A DNA stretch of 6,316 bases from CAYVQE01 sp964633205 (GTDB taxonomy: Bacteria > Myxococcota > B64-G9). The stretch is from contig CAZWFN010000239.1 of NCBI GenBank assembly GCA_964633205.1, positions 1 through 6,316 on the forward strand, given 5' to 3'. The stretch's first letter is position 1. The number at the start of each line of letters is the position of its first letter. Under the pieces are notes generated by a model. That model saw only the letters and a list, made by a program, of their open reading frames with translations. It searched no databases and was not told where the DNA came from. The position numbers and the translations under genes are program-made. Shown here piece after piece: positions 1-5,949 of the stretch.

Positions 1-1
1 G

Positions 2-154
2 GCCGCGGCCCAGGCCGGGGTCCGGGCCGGGCTGCTGCAGGTGGCCCAAAAAGCGCTCGCCGGCTGCCGGCCGGACGCCGCCGCGGAGACGGGCGCGGCC
101 GAGCCCGACGACGCGCTGCGGGAGCAGCTGCGGGCTTTGGGCTATACGGAGTGA
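2..154 (+). CDS. C-terminal end of an upstream protein, possibly sulfatase/AlkP superfamily (partial)
   Basis: Only the last 50 codons and the TGA stop lie in the window; the gene begins before base 1. The frame is open from the left edge, uses G or C at nearly all third positions, and reads as an Ala-rich helical tail ending in EQLRALGYTE. A terminal 'LRALGY' plus one or two residues is common at the C-terminus of bacterial sulfatase and AlkP-superfamily proteins, sometimes after TPR-like helices. The catalytic part is not visible, so the family call is only inference. A 66-base gap separates its stop from the nitroreductase start, so the two could share a transcript. The CDS itself is fairly certain; the function is not. 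Confidence 0.6.
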   Translation, partial: AAAQAGVRAGLLQVAQKALAGCRPDAAAETGAAEPDDALREQLRALGYTE

Positions 155-162
155 CAGCAGTA

Positions 163-177
163 CGGCCGGAGCGGCCG
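163..177 (+). other. GC-rich hairpin after the first stop codon
   Basis: CGGCCG at 163-168 and CGGCCG at 172-177 flank a GAG loop, giving a 6-bp stem 8 bases after the upstream stop codon. No T-run follows, so it is not a classical intrinsic terminator. It could mark a transcript end or stabilise a 3' end. In DNA this GC-rich, such stems also arise by chance. Confidence 0.25.
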
Positions 178-220
178 GACGGGGGCTGGACCACGAAGAA
201 CGGTCGATGGGAGGTTGGAG

Positions 221-784
221 ATGGACGTACACGAGTGCATTCGCACCCGGCGCAGCATGCGCAAGTACCGCGAGGATGCGGTGGACGAAGCCAAGCTACA
301 GCGGGTGCTGGAAGCGGTGCAGTGGGCCCCGTCGTGGGTCAACGTGCAACCCTGGGAGGTGGTGATCGTCGATGACGACGAGACCAAGCAGCGCCTGCAG
401 CAGTGTGTGCCCGAGGCCAACCCGGGCCGCAAGGCGGTGGTCGCAGCGCCGCTGGTGCTGGCGATCTGCGGCCGGCAGGGCGAGTCGGGTGCCTATGGGG
501 GCAAGCCGGCCACGGTCCATGGCGACTGGGTGATGTTCGACCTGGGCATCGCCTGCCAGAACCTGTGCCTGGCCGCCTGGGCCGAGGGCCTGGGCACGCT
601 GCACCTGGGGCTGCTGGATCACGAGCGGGCCGGTGAGGTGGTCGGGCTGCCCGCCGGGGTGGCGCTCTACGAGCTGATCCCGCTGGGCCTGCCGGCCAAG
701 GAGGGCAAGGCGCCCAAACGCCGCGCCATCGCCGAGTTCACCCACCGCAACCGCTTCGCGGCCGAAGAGGCGGGCCGGAAATGA
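221..784 (+). CDS. Nitroreductase-family flavoprotein (FMN-dependent)
   Basis: A 187-residue protein of the nitroreductase superfamily, cytoplasmic FMN enzymes that use NAD(P)H to reduce nitroaromatics, quinones or related compounds. Visible marks are the N-terminal FMN-phosphate motif RRSMR (residues 10-14), the substrate/FMN loop APSWVNVQPW (36-45), a hydrophobic helix with W103, D107 and QNLCLAA, the GLGT flavin contact (123-126), and the closing strand IPLGLP followed by KRR. The length is normal for the short nitroreductases; the real substrate cannot be told. I chose ATG 221 because GGGAGG (209-214) lies 6 bases upstream; an in-frame TTG at 215 would add two residues but sits against the Shine-Dalgarno. 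The stop overlaps the next start (ATGA), so the downstream SecD-like gene is probably translationally coupled. Confidence 0.88.
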   Translation: MDVHECIRTRRSMRKYREDAVDEAKLQRVLEAVQWAPSWVNVQPWEVVIVDDDETKQRLQQCVPEANPGRKAVVAAPLVLAICGRQGESGAYGGKPATVHGDWVMFDLGIACQNLCLAAWAEGLGTLHLGLLDHERAGEVVGLPAGVALYELIPLGLPAKEGKAPKRRAIAEFTHRNRFAAEEAGRK

Positions 785-1743
785 AGGCCGCCTGCTGTCT
801 GTTGCTGGCCGCGTCCATCATTCCCTTTTGCGACGGACCGGTGCCCAACCGCGGCGCCGAGCTGGTGTACCGGGCCGTGGCCGAGCCGGCGCCGGAGCCC
901 GAACAGCTCGAGCAGGCGCGGGCCGTGATCGAGCGGCGGCTGCAGGCGCTGGACATCCCGGGCGCCGGCGTGCGGCTGGACGAGAAACAGCGGCTGGTGG
1001 TGCGCATCCCGGGCGGCGAGGAACTGCACCGGGTCAAGCGGGCCTGCCAGCGGCGCGGCGAGCTGATCTTCGCACCGGTCGACGACGCCGGCACCCGCTT
1101 TTTGCAAGAGCGTTTCGATAAGGCGGGCGCGGATGAGAAGCAGCGGGTGCAGCCGGCGGCGGAGGCTGCGGCCGAGCCGGCGGCCGAGCTGCCAGCCGGG
1201 GTGGTGCTGCAGCACGAGCACGTAGTCGAAGCGGGCGACGCCTACTACCTGCGGGCCGACGACCGCCAGGCCTTGCAGCAGGCGGCCGCCGGCCTGGGGG
1301 CGGGGGTGCCCGACGGGTGCCGGCTGCTGTTGGGCCAGCAGCAGGGCTCGCGTGGCGAGACCTGGTGGCGCACTTACCTGGTGGCCAAGGACGCCTGGCC
1401 GGCCGGCGAGCACGTCACCGAGGCGCAGGTGCAGCAGGACCCCCACCTGGGCCTGCCCCGGGTGGCCATCGCCTTCGACGTCGCCGGAGCCGAGCAGTTC
1501 GCCGCCTTGACCGCAAAGCTGGTCAAGCGCCGTTTGGCTATCGCGATCGACGATCGGGTCTTTTCGGCGCCTGTGGTCCAGGAGCGTATCACCGGCGGCC
1601 GGGCCGTGATCTCGCTGGGCGCGGCCGGCGATCGCGACCGCCTGCAGGCCCAGGCCGAATCACTGGCGGCCGTGCTGGAAGGCGGCAAGCTGTCCGTACC
1701 GCTCGAGTTCGCCAGCGAGCGCGGCTACGGCCCCCCGCGTTGA
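781..1743 (+). CDS. Stand-alone SecD periplasmic (P1 head) domain protein, no channel segments
   Basis: A 320-residue protein matching the SecD ectodomain. After a short hydrophobic N-terminus (residues 3-16, possible signal peptide; C17 lacks a proper lipobox) come the base-subdomain pattern AxxVIERRLxALxIP (47-60), RLVVRIPG (71-78) and RRGELIFAPVDD (91-102). An Ala/Glu-rich linker (125-138) follows, then the head subdomain with RVAIAFDVAGAEQFAALT (227-244), KRRLAIAIDDRVFSAPVV (249-266) and ITGGRAVISLG (270-280). It ends with LAAVLEGGKLSVPLEF (295-310), which in SecD runs into the second membrane helix; here the protein stops ten residues later. True SecD adds about six membrane helices and drives protein export with SecF; this protein cannot form that channel. 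It probably works in the periplasm or as a lipoprotein, by inference. The start overlaps the nitroreductase stop by 4 bases. The function is unknown. Confidence 0.85.
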   Translation: MKAACCLLLAASIIPFCDGPVPNRGAELVYRAVAEPAPEPEQLEQARAVIERRLQALDIPGAGVRLDEKQRLVVRIPGGEELHRVKRACQRRGELIFAPVDDAGTRFLQERFDKAGADEKQRVQPAAEAAAEPAAELPAGVVLQHEHVVEAGDAYYLRADDRQALQQAAAGLGAGVPDGCRLLLGQQQGSRGETWWRTYLVAKDAWPAGEHVTEAQVQQDPHLGLPRVAIAFDVAGAEQFAALTAKLVKRRLAIAIDDRVFSAPVVQERITGGRAVISLGAAGDRDRLQAQAESLAAVLEGGKLSVPLEFASERGYGPPR

Positions 1744-1764
1744 GCTGGGGTTCCCCGGGAGCTC
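1742..1764. terminator. Palindrome between convergent genes, possible bidirectional terminator
   Basis: GAGCT (1742-1746) pairs with AGCTC (1760-1764), and the interior contains GGGG-TT-CCCC. The element overlaps the SecD-like stop codon and ends 4 bases before the end of the minus-strand gene, the place where a shared terminator is expected. There is no T-run on either side and the inner stem has an awkward loop, so this is a weak call. Confidence 0.3.
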
Positions 1765-1768
1765 GAGG

Positions 1769-2932
1769 TCAATCCAAGTGGCGCTCTTCGTCGTTCTCCT
1801 CGATCAGCTCGCACTCCAGCATCTCGACCTCGTCGCGGTGGGCCGCGGCGATATAGCGCTGGCGGCCGCGCCAGCCGACGAAACGGGTGACCTGTAGCCG
1901 GTGGCGCTGTGGATCGAGAAAGCGGATCTCGGCCAGCTCGCGCAAGCCACCGGCGGCCGTGCGGGCCACCAGGGCGTAGGTGTCCTCGCCGGTGGTGATG
2001 GCCGCGTCGAGCGCCAGCTGGGTCTCGTCTTCCGGCGGGCCGAAGGCCAGCTGGGGCCGGCCTTTGCCGAGCAGCACGCGCATGCTGTGGAAGTTGCCGC
2101 CGCAGCGTTGCTGGATGACCCACTTCTGGCCCCGGCGCTCGAGCTCCAGCCAGATGCCGGCCAAGGGTTCGAGCGTCTGCCGGCCGCGGGCCAGCTCGGA
2201 TCGCTGGGCCGGCGTCAGGGCCCTGGCGATCTTGGCGTAGGCCGTCTTCTCCCGGGGCGACTCGATGAAGCCCAGCCATTCGACGCCGGGCAGCACCAGG
2301 GGCGCCGGCGAGAAGGCCTCGTGGGCGGGCACGATTTTCGAGAGCTTGCCGGACGCGATGTCGTAGCGCCAGATGCAGGCCACCGCTCCGGCGTTGTCGA
2401 AGTAGAAGGCATCGCCGTGCGACGACCAGGCCAACGAGCCGATCGACCAGTCGCCCGCGTAGGCCTGGCGCAGGATGATCCGCTCCTTCTCCTTCATCCG
2501 ATCGGTCAGTCGCAGAACGATTTGCTCGCCGGCCTCCGCCGCGGCCCGGTAGCGGCCATCGGGCGAGACGGCGGCCGGTTTTGCGATCTCGAATTCTCCT
2601 TCTGGCGGCGGCCGCGTCTCGCTGTCGCCGGCGGGCACGGCCAGCTCCAGCCGAAACCGCTTGCGGGTTTTCATGTCCTGGCCGTCGACCGCCAGGAAAC
2701 GGCGGCTGCCCTTGCGCACCACCTGGGCGCGCAGGAAGGCCTTGGGCCAGGTCCGGCTGGCCAGGACGCGCTCCAGCCACGGGTCGTCTGCGGCGGCTTC
2801 GATTGTCTGCGGTGTTCCCGGCCCGGCTGCGGGCTGCTTCGGCTCCGCGGCCGATGCGGCCGTGGCCGTGGTGCCCAGCAGCAGCCCCGACAGCAGCGTC
2901 GAGACCGAGAGTCTCATGTACCGGCATGGCAT
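1769..2932 (-). CDS. Exported protein of unknown function with beta-propeller-like segments
   Basis: A 387-residue protein with a clear Sec signal peptide: short basic n-region, hydrophobic core at about residues 9-25, and a likely signal peptidase I site after ASA (26-28). The mature part should be periplasmic or secreted. It holds segments like TolB/WD40-type propeller blades: AVSPDGRYRAAA (121-132), then IGSLAWSSHGDAFYFD (164-179) followed by IWRYDIASGKLSKIVP (187-202). The C-terminus is strongly acidic (EVEMLECELIEENDEE). I recognise no catalytic motif or named family. ATG 2932 is preferred because AAGGGAG lies 8 bases upstream; an in-frame ATG at 2917 would give a slightly shorter signal peptide. 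It follows the hydrolase gene by 62 bases on the same strand, so co-transcription is plausible, and it converges on the SecD-like gene with a 25-base gap. Confidence 0.8.
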   Translation of the reverse strand: MPCRYMRLSVSTLLSGLLLGTTATAASAAEPKQPAAGPGTPQTIEAAADDPWLERVLASRTWPKAFLRAQVVRKGSRRFLAVDGQDMKTRKRFRLELAVPAGDSETRPPPEGEFEIAKPAAVSPDGRYRAAAEAGEQIVLRLTDRMKEKERIILRQAYAGDWSIGSLAWSSHGDAFYFDNAGAVACIWRYDIASGKLSKIVPAHEAFSPAPLVLPGVEWLGFIESPREKTAYAKIARALTPAQRSELARGRQTLEPLAGIWLELERRGQKWVIQQRCGGNFHSMRVLLGKGRPQLAFGPPEDETQLALDAAITTGEDTYALVARTAAGGLRELAEIRFLDPQRHRLQVTRFVGWRGRQRYIAAAHRDEVEMLECELIEENDEERHLD

Positions 2933-2994
2933 CGATCTGGCTCCCTTCCGTACAACAGCACTGACAGCGCCCCCGGTGGATCGCCGCAGGACGG

Positions 2995-3789
2995 CTATCC
3001 GCTGGCCGACGAGGGCGAGTCCCCGGTGGTTTCGTCGAGAAAGGTGCGGATGGCCGCGGCCACCGGTTGCGGCCGTTCCACCGGCACCAGGTGGCCGGCG
3101 CGGTCGAGGTGGACCCGGCGGGCGTCGGGCAGCCGGCGCTCGAGCCACTCGGCGTAGGCCGGCGGGGTGAGCTGATCCTCGGCGGCCGAGATGATCAGCA
3201 CCGGTGTCTCGATGGCCGGGATGCGCTGGCGCAGGTCGAAGGCGTCGCAGGCGCGGAAGTCGGCCAGAGCCACCTCGGGCGCGCACAGCGCGCGGTCGGC
3301 GATGGCTGCTTCCAGCCGGGCCGGGTCGGTGCTGGGGCTGGCCGAGACCTGGCCTACCTGGGCGAGGTAGGCGTCGTAATCGGTGGCGATCAGCTCCAGG
3401 ATGGCCGGCGCCACGGCCAGCTTGGCCCCGGTCGACACCAGCACCGCGCCGGGCAGCGCGCCGGGGTGGTCGGCCAGCAGCTGCTGCACGATGGCCCCGC
3501 CCATGGAAAAGCCCACCGGCACCGGCCGCGGCGGCGCCAGCGCCTCGATCAACGACCAGACCGCCCGGGCGTGATCGGCCACCCCGGTGCCGGCCGCGGG
3601 TGGGCTCTGGCCGTGTCCCGGCAGGTCGACCGCCAGGGTGTTGGCCCGCCCGGCCAGCCCGACCACGTGCTCGTCCCAGAACGCGCCGGTGCTGCCGGCG
3701 CCGTGGATGAACAGCAGCGTCGGCCGCTCGCGGTCCAGCGGCCAACGTCCGGCCGCAAAGGCGATTCCGGCTTCGGATTGGCGCTGCAT
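2995..3789 (-). CDS. Alpha/beta-fold hydrolase
   Basis: A 264-residue single-domain alpha/beta hydrolase of normal length, with no signal peptide, so likely cytoplasmic. The strand-turn LLFIHGAGSTG (25-35) carries the HG oxyanion motif. DLPGHGQS (55-62) is the usual loop after strand 4. GFSMGG (93-98) is the nucleophile elbow with Ser95; the acid is Asp205 in SAAEDQLTPP and the base is His233 in AGHLVPVERP. The triad is therefore complete. Such enzymes cleave esters, lactones or C-C bonds, and nothing here fixes the substrate. The start at 3789 has TAGGAGG only 4 bases upstream, strong but close. It heads the minus-strand pair and is divergent from the sigma-54 controlled gene. Confidence 0.9.
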   Translation of the reverse strand: MQRQSEAGIAFAAGRWPLDRERPTLLFIHGAGSTGAFWDEHVVGLAGRANTLAVDLPGHGQSPPAAGTGVADHARAVWSLIEALAPPRPVPVGFSMGGAIVQQLLADHPGALPGAVLVSTGAKLAVAPAILELIATDYDAYLAQVGQVSASPSTDPARLEAAIADRALCAPEVALADFRACDAFDLRQRIPAIETPVLIISAAEDQLTPPAYAEWLERRLPDARRVHLDRAGHLVPVERPQPVAAAIRTFLDETTGDSPSSASG

Positions 3790-3815
3790 GGTGCCTCCTA
3801 GTCTTTACCCGTCGA

Positions 3816-3845
3816 GGTATATCGCGGTCGGGGCCGGCGCGTAAA
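3816..3845 (-). promoter_or_regulatory. Possible sigma-70 type promoter for the hydrolase gene
   Basis: On the minus strand TTTACG (3845-3840) and TATACC (3821-3816) are separated by 18 bases, each matching four of six consensus positions. The predicted transcript would start a little over 20 bases before the hydrolase start codon, just upstream of its Shine-Dalgarno. The match is modest, so this is tentative. Confidence 0.3.
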
Positions 3846-3861
3846 CCGGTGGCTGCCGGCA

Positions 3862-3900
3862 GTGTCCGATATCCGTACACGGTGTCCGCTTCCCGGACAC
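3862..3900. promoter_or_regulatory. Two tandem 19-bp dyads, candidate enhancer-binding protein sites
   Basis: Site 2 (3882-3900) is a perfect dyad: GTGTCCG, 5-base spacer, CGGACAC. Site 1 (3862-3880) has the same left arm and a right arm with one mismatch (CGTACAC). The two agree at 15 of 19 positions and repeat with a 20-base period, close to two helical turns, so bound dimers would lie on nearly the same face of the DNA. The outermost arms (3859-3868 and 3894-3903) form a perfect 10-bp inverted repeat. The centres lie about 133 and 113 bases upstream of the start site predicted from the sigma-54 promoter, the usual distance for activators of the NtrC class. They could instead be operators for another dimeric regulator of the divergent hydrolase. 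No regulator gene lies in the window. Confidence 0.65.
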
Positions 3901-3977
3901 TGCGGCCCCCACCCGCCTGGCCCAATCCAGTCCCAAACCGCCGTCCATTCAGGCACATCACCCCCGCCTCGCGAAAC

Positions 3978-3993
3978 TGGCCCATCAGTTGCA
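3978..3993 (+). promoter_or_regulatory. Sigma-54 (RpoN) -24/-12 promoter
   Basis: TGGCCC-ATCAG-TTGCA fits the RpoN consensus TGGCAC-N5-TTGCW with one mismatch (C for A at the fifth base). The invariant GG (3979-3980) and GC (3991-3992) are separated by exactly 10 bases. The transcript is predicted to start near 4004, leaving a leader of about 30 bases with a strong AGGAGG (4022-4027) before ATG 4034. RpoN holoenzyme needs an activator bound upstream, and two candidate sites lie at the right distance. Confidence 0.75.
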
Positions 3994-4033
3994 TCGCCGA
4001 CCCGCTAGACAACCTGAATCCAGGAGGCTCGCC

Positions 4034-4366
4034 ATGACCACCGCAGTCCGCCAGGCCATGATGGACCACTACGAGCTCGACGAAGTCAAGGTCGACAAGC
4101 TCATCACCCGCGCCGCCCAGGCTTGCCTGGCCTACCAGCGCGGCGAGATGACCCTCAAGCAGGTCTGGTACCGCGCCCGCGGGGAGCGCTTCAGGATGGC
4201 CTGCCAGTTCCACCCGGACCGGGACCTGGGCTTCAGCCTGTGGGCGCTGGCCGACGAGTTTTACACCGGCTATGACCCCAAGGGTGATTGGGTCGAGCAG
4301 ATCGTCATCGACTCCATCTTCGGGGTCGTCAAGGCGCTCGGGCAGCACGCGGGCGGCGTCCACTGA
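4034..4366 (+). CDS. Small protein of unknown function under a sigma-54 promoter
   Basis: A 110-residue soluble, probably mostly helical protein; I do not recognise the family. It has no signal peptide or membrane segment. Visible features are a charged N-terminal helix (DHYELDEVKVDKLITRAA, 11-28), an aromatic/basic stretch (VWYRARGERFRMACQFHPDRD, about 44-64), an aromatic segment (FSLWALADEFYTGYD, 67-81) and a hydrophobic closing helix (EQIVIDSIFGVVKALG, 88-103). Two cysteines (31, 57) are too far apart to suggest a metal site. ATG 4034 is chosen because AGGAGG at 4022-4027 is 6 bases upstream; a TTG at 3989 would lie inside the -12 promoter element. The dedicated promoter suggests a condition-specific role, such as nutrient limitation, motility or development, as for many RpoN targets. 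This is inference. Confidence 0.82.
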   Translation: MTTAVRQAMMDHYELDEVKVDKLITRAAQACLAYQRGEMTLKQVWYRARGERFRMACQFHPDRDLGFSLWALADEFYTGYDPKGDWVEQIVIDSIFGVVKALGQHAGGVH

Positions 4367-4369
4367 TCC

Positions 4370-4385
4370 GGCCGCACCCGCGGCC
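4370..4385 (+). terminator. GC hairpin just after the small-protein stop codon
   Basis: GGCCGC (4370-4375), loop ACCC, GCGGCC (4380-4385): a perfect 6-bp all-GC stem that begins 3 bases after the stop at 4366. No T-run follows, so it is not a textbook intrinsic terminator, but its position suits transcript ending or 3'-end protection. If it terminates, the radical SAM gene downstream is not part of the sigma-54 transcript. Confidence 0.35.
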
Positions 4386-4401
4386 CCGGTTCTACACCAC
4401 C

Positions 4402-4515
4402 ATGCTCCACACCACCGCCTCGCGGCTTTTGGGCCTGCAGGCGATGGATCCCGAGATGGGGGTCCTGCGCGACCTGGACGAGCAGCTCGTCGCCGATCTC
4501 CAACTCGAGCTGTAA
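4402..4515 (+). CDS. Possible 37-residue small protein
   Basis: A short frame from ATG 4402 to TAA 4513-4515 with G or C at most third positions, reading as an amphipathic, Leu- and Asp/Glu-rich peptide ending in LDEQLVADLQLEL. It lies between the sigma-54 controlled gene and the radical SAM gene, in a stretch otherwise empty of genes. Against it, no Shine-Dalgarno precedes the ATG, and a GC hairpin lies just upstream. In-frame CTG 4363 or TTG 4288 would lengthen it, but with Arg-rich sequence typical of out-of-frame translation of the upstream gene. It could be a real small protein, the remnant of a lost gene, or chance. I recognise no family. Confidence 0.35.
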   Translation: MLHTTASRLLGLQAMDPEMGVLRDLDEQLVADLQLEL

Positions 4516-4597
4516 TGGTCGCCTTGCACCGGGGCTTGGGTGTAAGCTGTGCGGTGGCGGCGGAGGTGGGCCGCGGGGGGATGGGAGTCGGTCAGCG

Positions 4598-5872
4598 ATG
4601 CGGGTGCTGCTGGTATCGGCCAACACCGAGAAGATCAACATGCCCACCGTGCCCTGGGGCCTGGGCTGCGTGGCGGCGGCGGCGCGGCGGGCCGGGCACG
4701 CGGTGCGGCTGGTCGACCTGATGGGCGGTGCCGAACCCGAGGCGGCGCTGGCGGCCGCCATCGCCGAGGCCGAGCCGGAGGTGATCGGCATCTCGGTGCG
4801 CAACGTCGACGACCAGAACGCCCGCCAGCCGACTTTCTTGCTGAAAAAGGTGCGCCGGGTGGTGGCGGCCTGCCGGGCCGCCTCGGCTGCGCCGGTGGTG
4901 CTGGGCGGGGCCGGCTACAGCATCTTCCCGGAAGCGGCGCTGGAGTATTTGCAGGCCGATCTGGGCATCGTCGGCGAGGGCGAGCAGGCCTTCTGTGACC
5001 TGCTGGCGGCGCTGCAGCGGGGAGAGAGCGATCCCGTGGTGCCCGGCCTGTTCGTGCGCGGCCGCGGCGAGAGGCTCCCGCGGCGTTTCGCCTCGCCCCT
5101 GGACGGGTTGCCCTTGCCGGGCGACGACTTGCTGGCCTCCTGCCGGACGGCCGGCGCGGACCTGTGGTTGCCGGTACAGACCCGCCGCGGCTGCCCGCTG
5201 GACTGCAGCTACTGCTCGACGCCGGCCATCGAGGGCCGGCGCATCCGCCGGCGCGCGCCCGAGCCGGTGGCCGACTGGATGGCCCGCTGGGCCGAGCAGG
5301 GATTCGGTCGATTCTACGTGGTCGACAACAACTTCAACCTGCCGCGCGACCAGGCCCTGGCCCTGTGCCGGGCGGTGGCCGAGCGGGCTCCCGGGGTGCG
5401 CTTGCGCGGCATCCTCAACCCGCTGGGCGTGGACGAGCCGCTGGTGGCGGCCATGGCCCGGGCCGGCTTTTGCGAGGTCAGCCTGGGCTTCGAGGCCGGC
5501 AACGAGCGCATGCTGCGCGCGCTGGGCAAGCCGTTCGACCTGCGCCAGGTGCAGCGGGCCAGCCGCTTGCTGGCCGAACACGGCATCCGCCGGATGGGTT
5601 TTCTGCTGCTGGGCGGTCCGGGCGAGACCCGCGCCAGCGCCGCCGAGAGCCTGGACTTCGTGGCCGCCCTGGGCCTGGATGCGGTGCGGGCGACCACCGG
5701 CATCCGCATCTACCCCAACACCCCGCTGCACGCCACCGCCCTGGAGCAGGGCGTGGTCGATCCCGAAGACGACCTGCTGCAGCCGCGCTTCTACCTGTCG
5801 CCGGAGCTGGCCCCCAACCTCGCCGCCACCGTGGCCAGCTGGAAGGTCCGCTACCCCGACTGGATCTTCTGA
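4598..5872 (+). CDS. B12-binding domain radical SAM protein
   Basis: A 424-residue two-domain enzyme. The N-terminal cobalamin-binding Rossmann-type domain (about 1-150) opens with MRVLLVSANTEKINMP and carries VVLGGAG (100-106) and IVGEGE (124-129). It lacks the DxHxxG lower-ligand motif, as many class B members do. The radical SAM domain has the 4Fe-4S cluster motif CPLDCSYC (Cys199, 203, 206), FYVVDNNFNLPR (239-250), SLGFEAGNERMLRALGKPF (295-313), GGPGET (339-344) and RIYPNTPL (370-377). The length is typical. Members of this broad group cleave SAM to a radical and often methylate or rearrange unreactive carbons in lipids, cofactors or peptides; the substrate here is unknown. ATG 4598 fits the family start and has GGGAG 10 bases upstream. 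It begins 231 bases after the sigma-54 controlled gene ends, so it may have its own promoter. Confidence 0.9.
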   Translation: MRVLLVSANTEKINMPTVPWGLGCVAAAARRAGHAVRLVDLMGGAEPEAALAAAIAEAEPEVIGISVRNVDDQNARQPTFLLKKVRRVVAACRAASAAPVVLGGAGYSIFPEAALEYLQADLGIVGEGEQAFCDLLAALQRGESDPVVPGLFVRGRGERLPRRFASPLDGLPLPGDDLLASCRTAGADLWLPVQTRRGCPLDCSYCSTPAIEGRRIRRRAPEPVADWMARWAEQGFGRFYVVDNNFNLPRDQALALCRAVAERAPGVRLRGILNPLGVDEPLVAAMARAGFCEVSLGFEAGNERMLRALGKPFDLRQVQRASRLLAEHGIRRMGFLLLGGPGETRASAAESLDFVAALGLDAVRATTGIRIYPNTPLHATALEQGVVDPEDDLLQPRFYLSPELAPNLAATVASWKVRYPDWIF

Positions 5873-5915
5873 GCCCCAAAGGCAACGAAAGAGATCGCAG
5901 TGGCCCACGGCCCGA

Positions 5916-5943
5916 TTGACTCACGGCTTGCGCGAGGTAGAAT
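5916..5943 (+). promoter_or_regulatory. Sigma-70 type promoter of the toxin-antitoxin locus, predicted leaderless
   Basis: TTGACT (5916-5921) and TAGAAT (5938-5943) each match five of six consensus bases, with a 16-base spacer. The start site, about 7 bases past the -10 box, falls on or next to the A of the antitoxin ATG at 5950. The GAGGT at 5934-5938 overlaps the -10 box and would not be in the transcript, so translation is probably leaderless. Confidence 0.7.
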
Positions 5944-5949
5944 GCATGT

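Noticed and set aside
1901..3157. 418-residue open frame on the plus strand
   Set aside because: Antisense shadow of the exported protein; low-complexity composition, no domain, and no Shine-Dalgarno noted.
1769..4363. One 864-residue open frame on the minus strand
   Set aside because: Only its last 387 codons are a real gene (signal peptide and Shine-Dalgarno at 2932). The rest reads Arg/Ala/Gly-rich sequence antisense to the 4034 gene and out of frame with the hydrolase.
3989..4366. TTG start at 3989 giving a 125-residue version of the small protein
   Set aside because: It lies inside the -12 element of the sigma-54 promoter and upstream of the predicted transcript start; ATG 4034 has an ideal Shine-Dalgarno.
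4524..4548. TTGCAC ... TAAGCT as a sigma-70 promoter for the radical SAM gene
   Set aside because: The spacer is only 13 bases and no better -35 box sits 16-18 bases upstream of TAAGCT.
4034..5872. A peptide-modification (RiPP) operon made of the 110-residue protein, the 37-residue ORF and the radical SAM enzyme
   Set aside because: No recognisable leader or core peptide, no transporter or protease, a hairpin after the first gene, and a radical SAM enzyme of a broadly distributed type; not supported beyond proximity.
4592..5908. 438-residue open frame on the minus strand
   Set aside because: Antisense shadow of the radical SAM gene, rich in Gln/His/Arg/Gly as expected from reverse reading of GC-rich codons.
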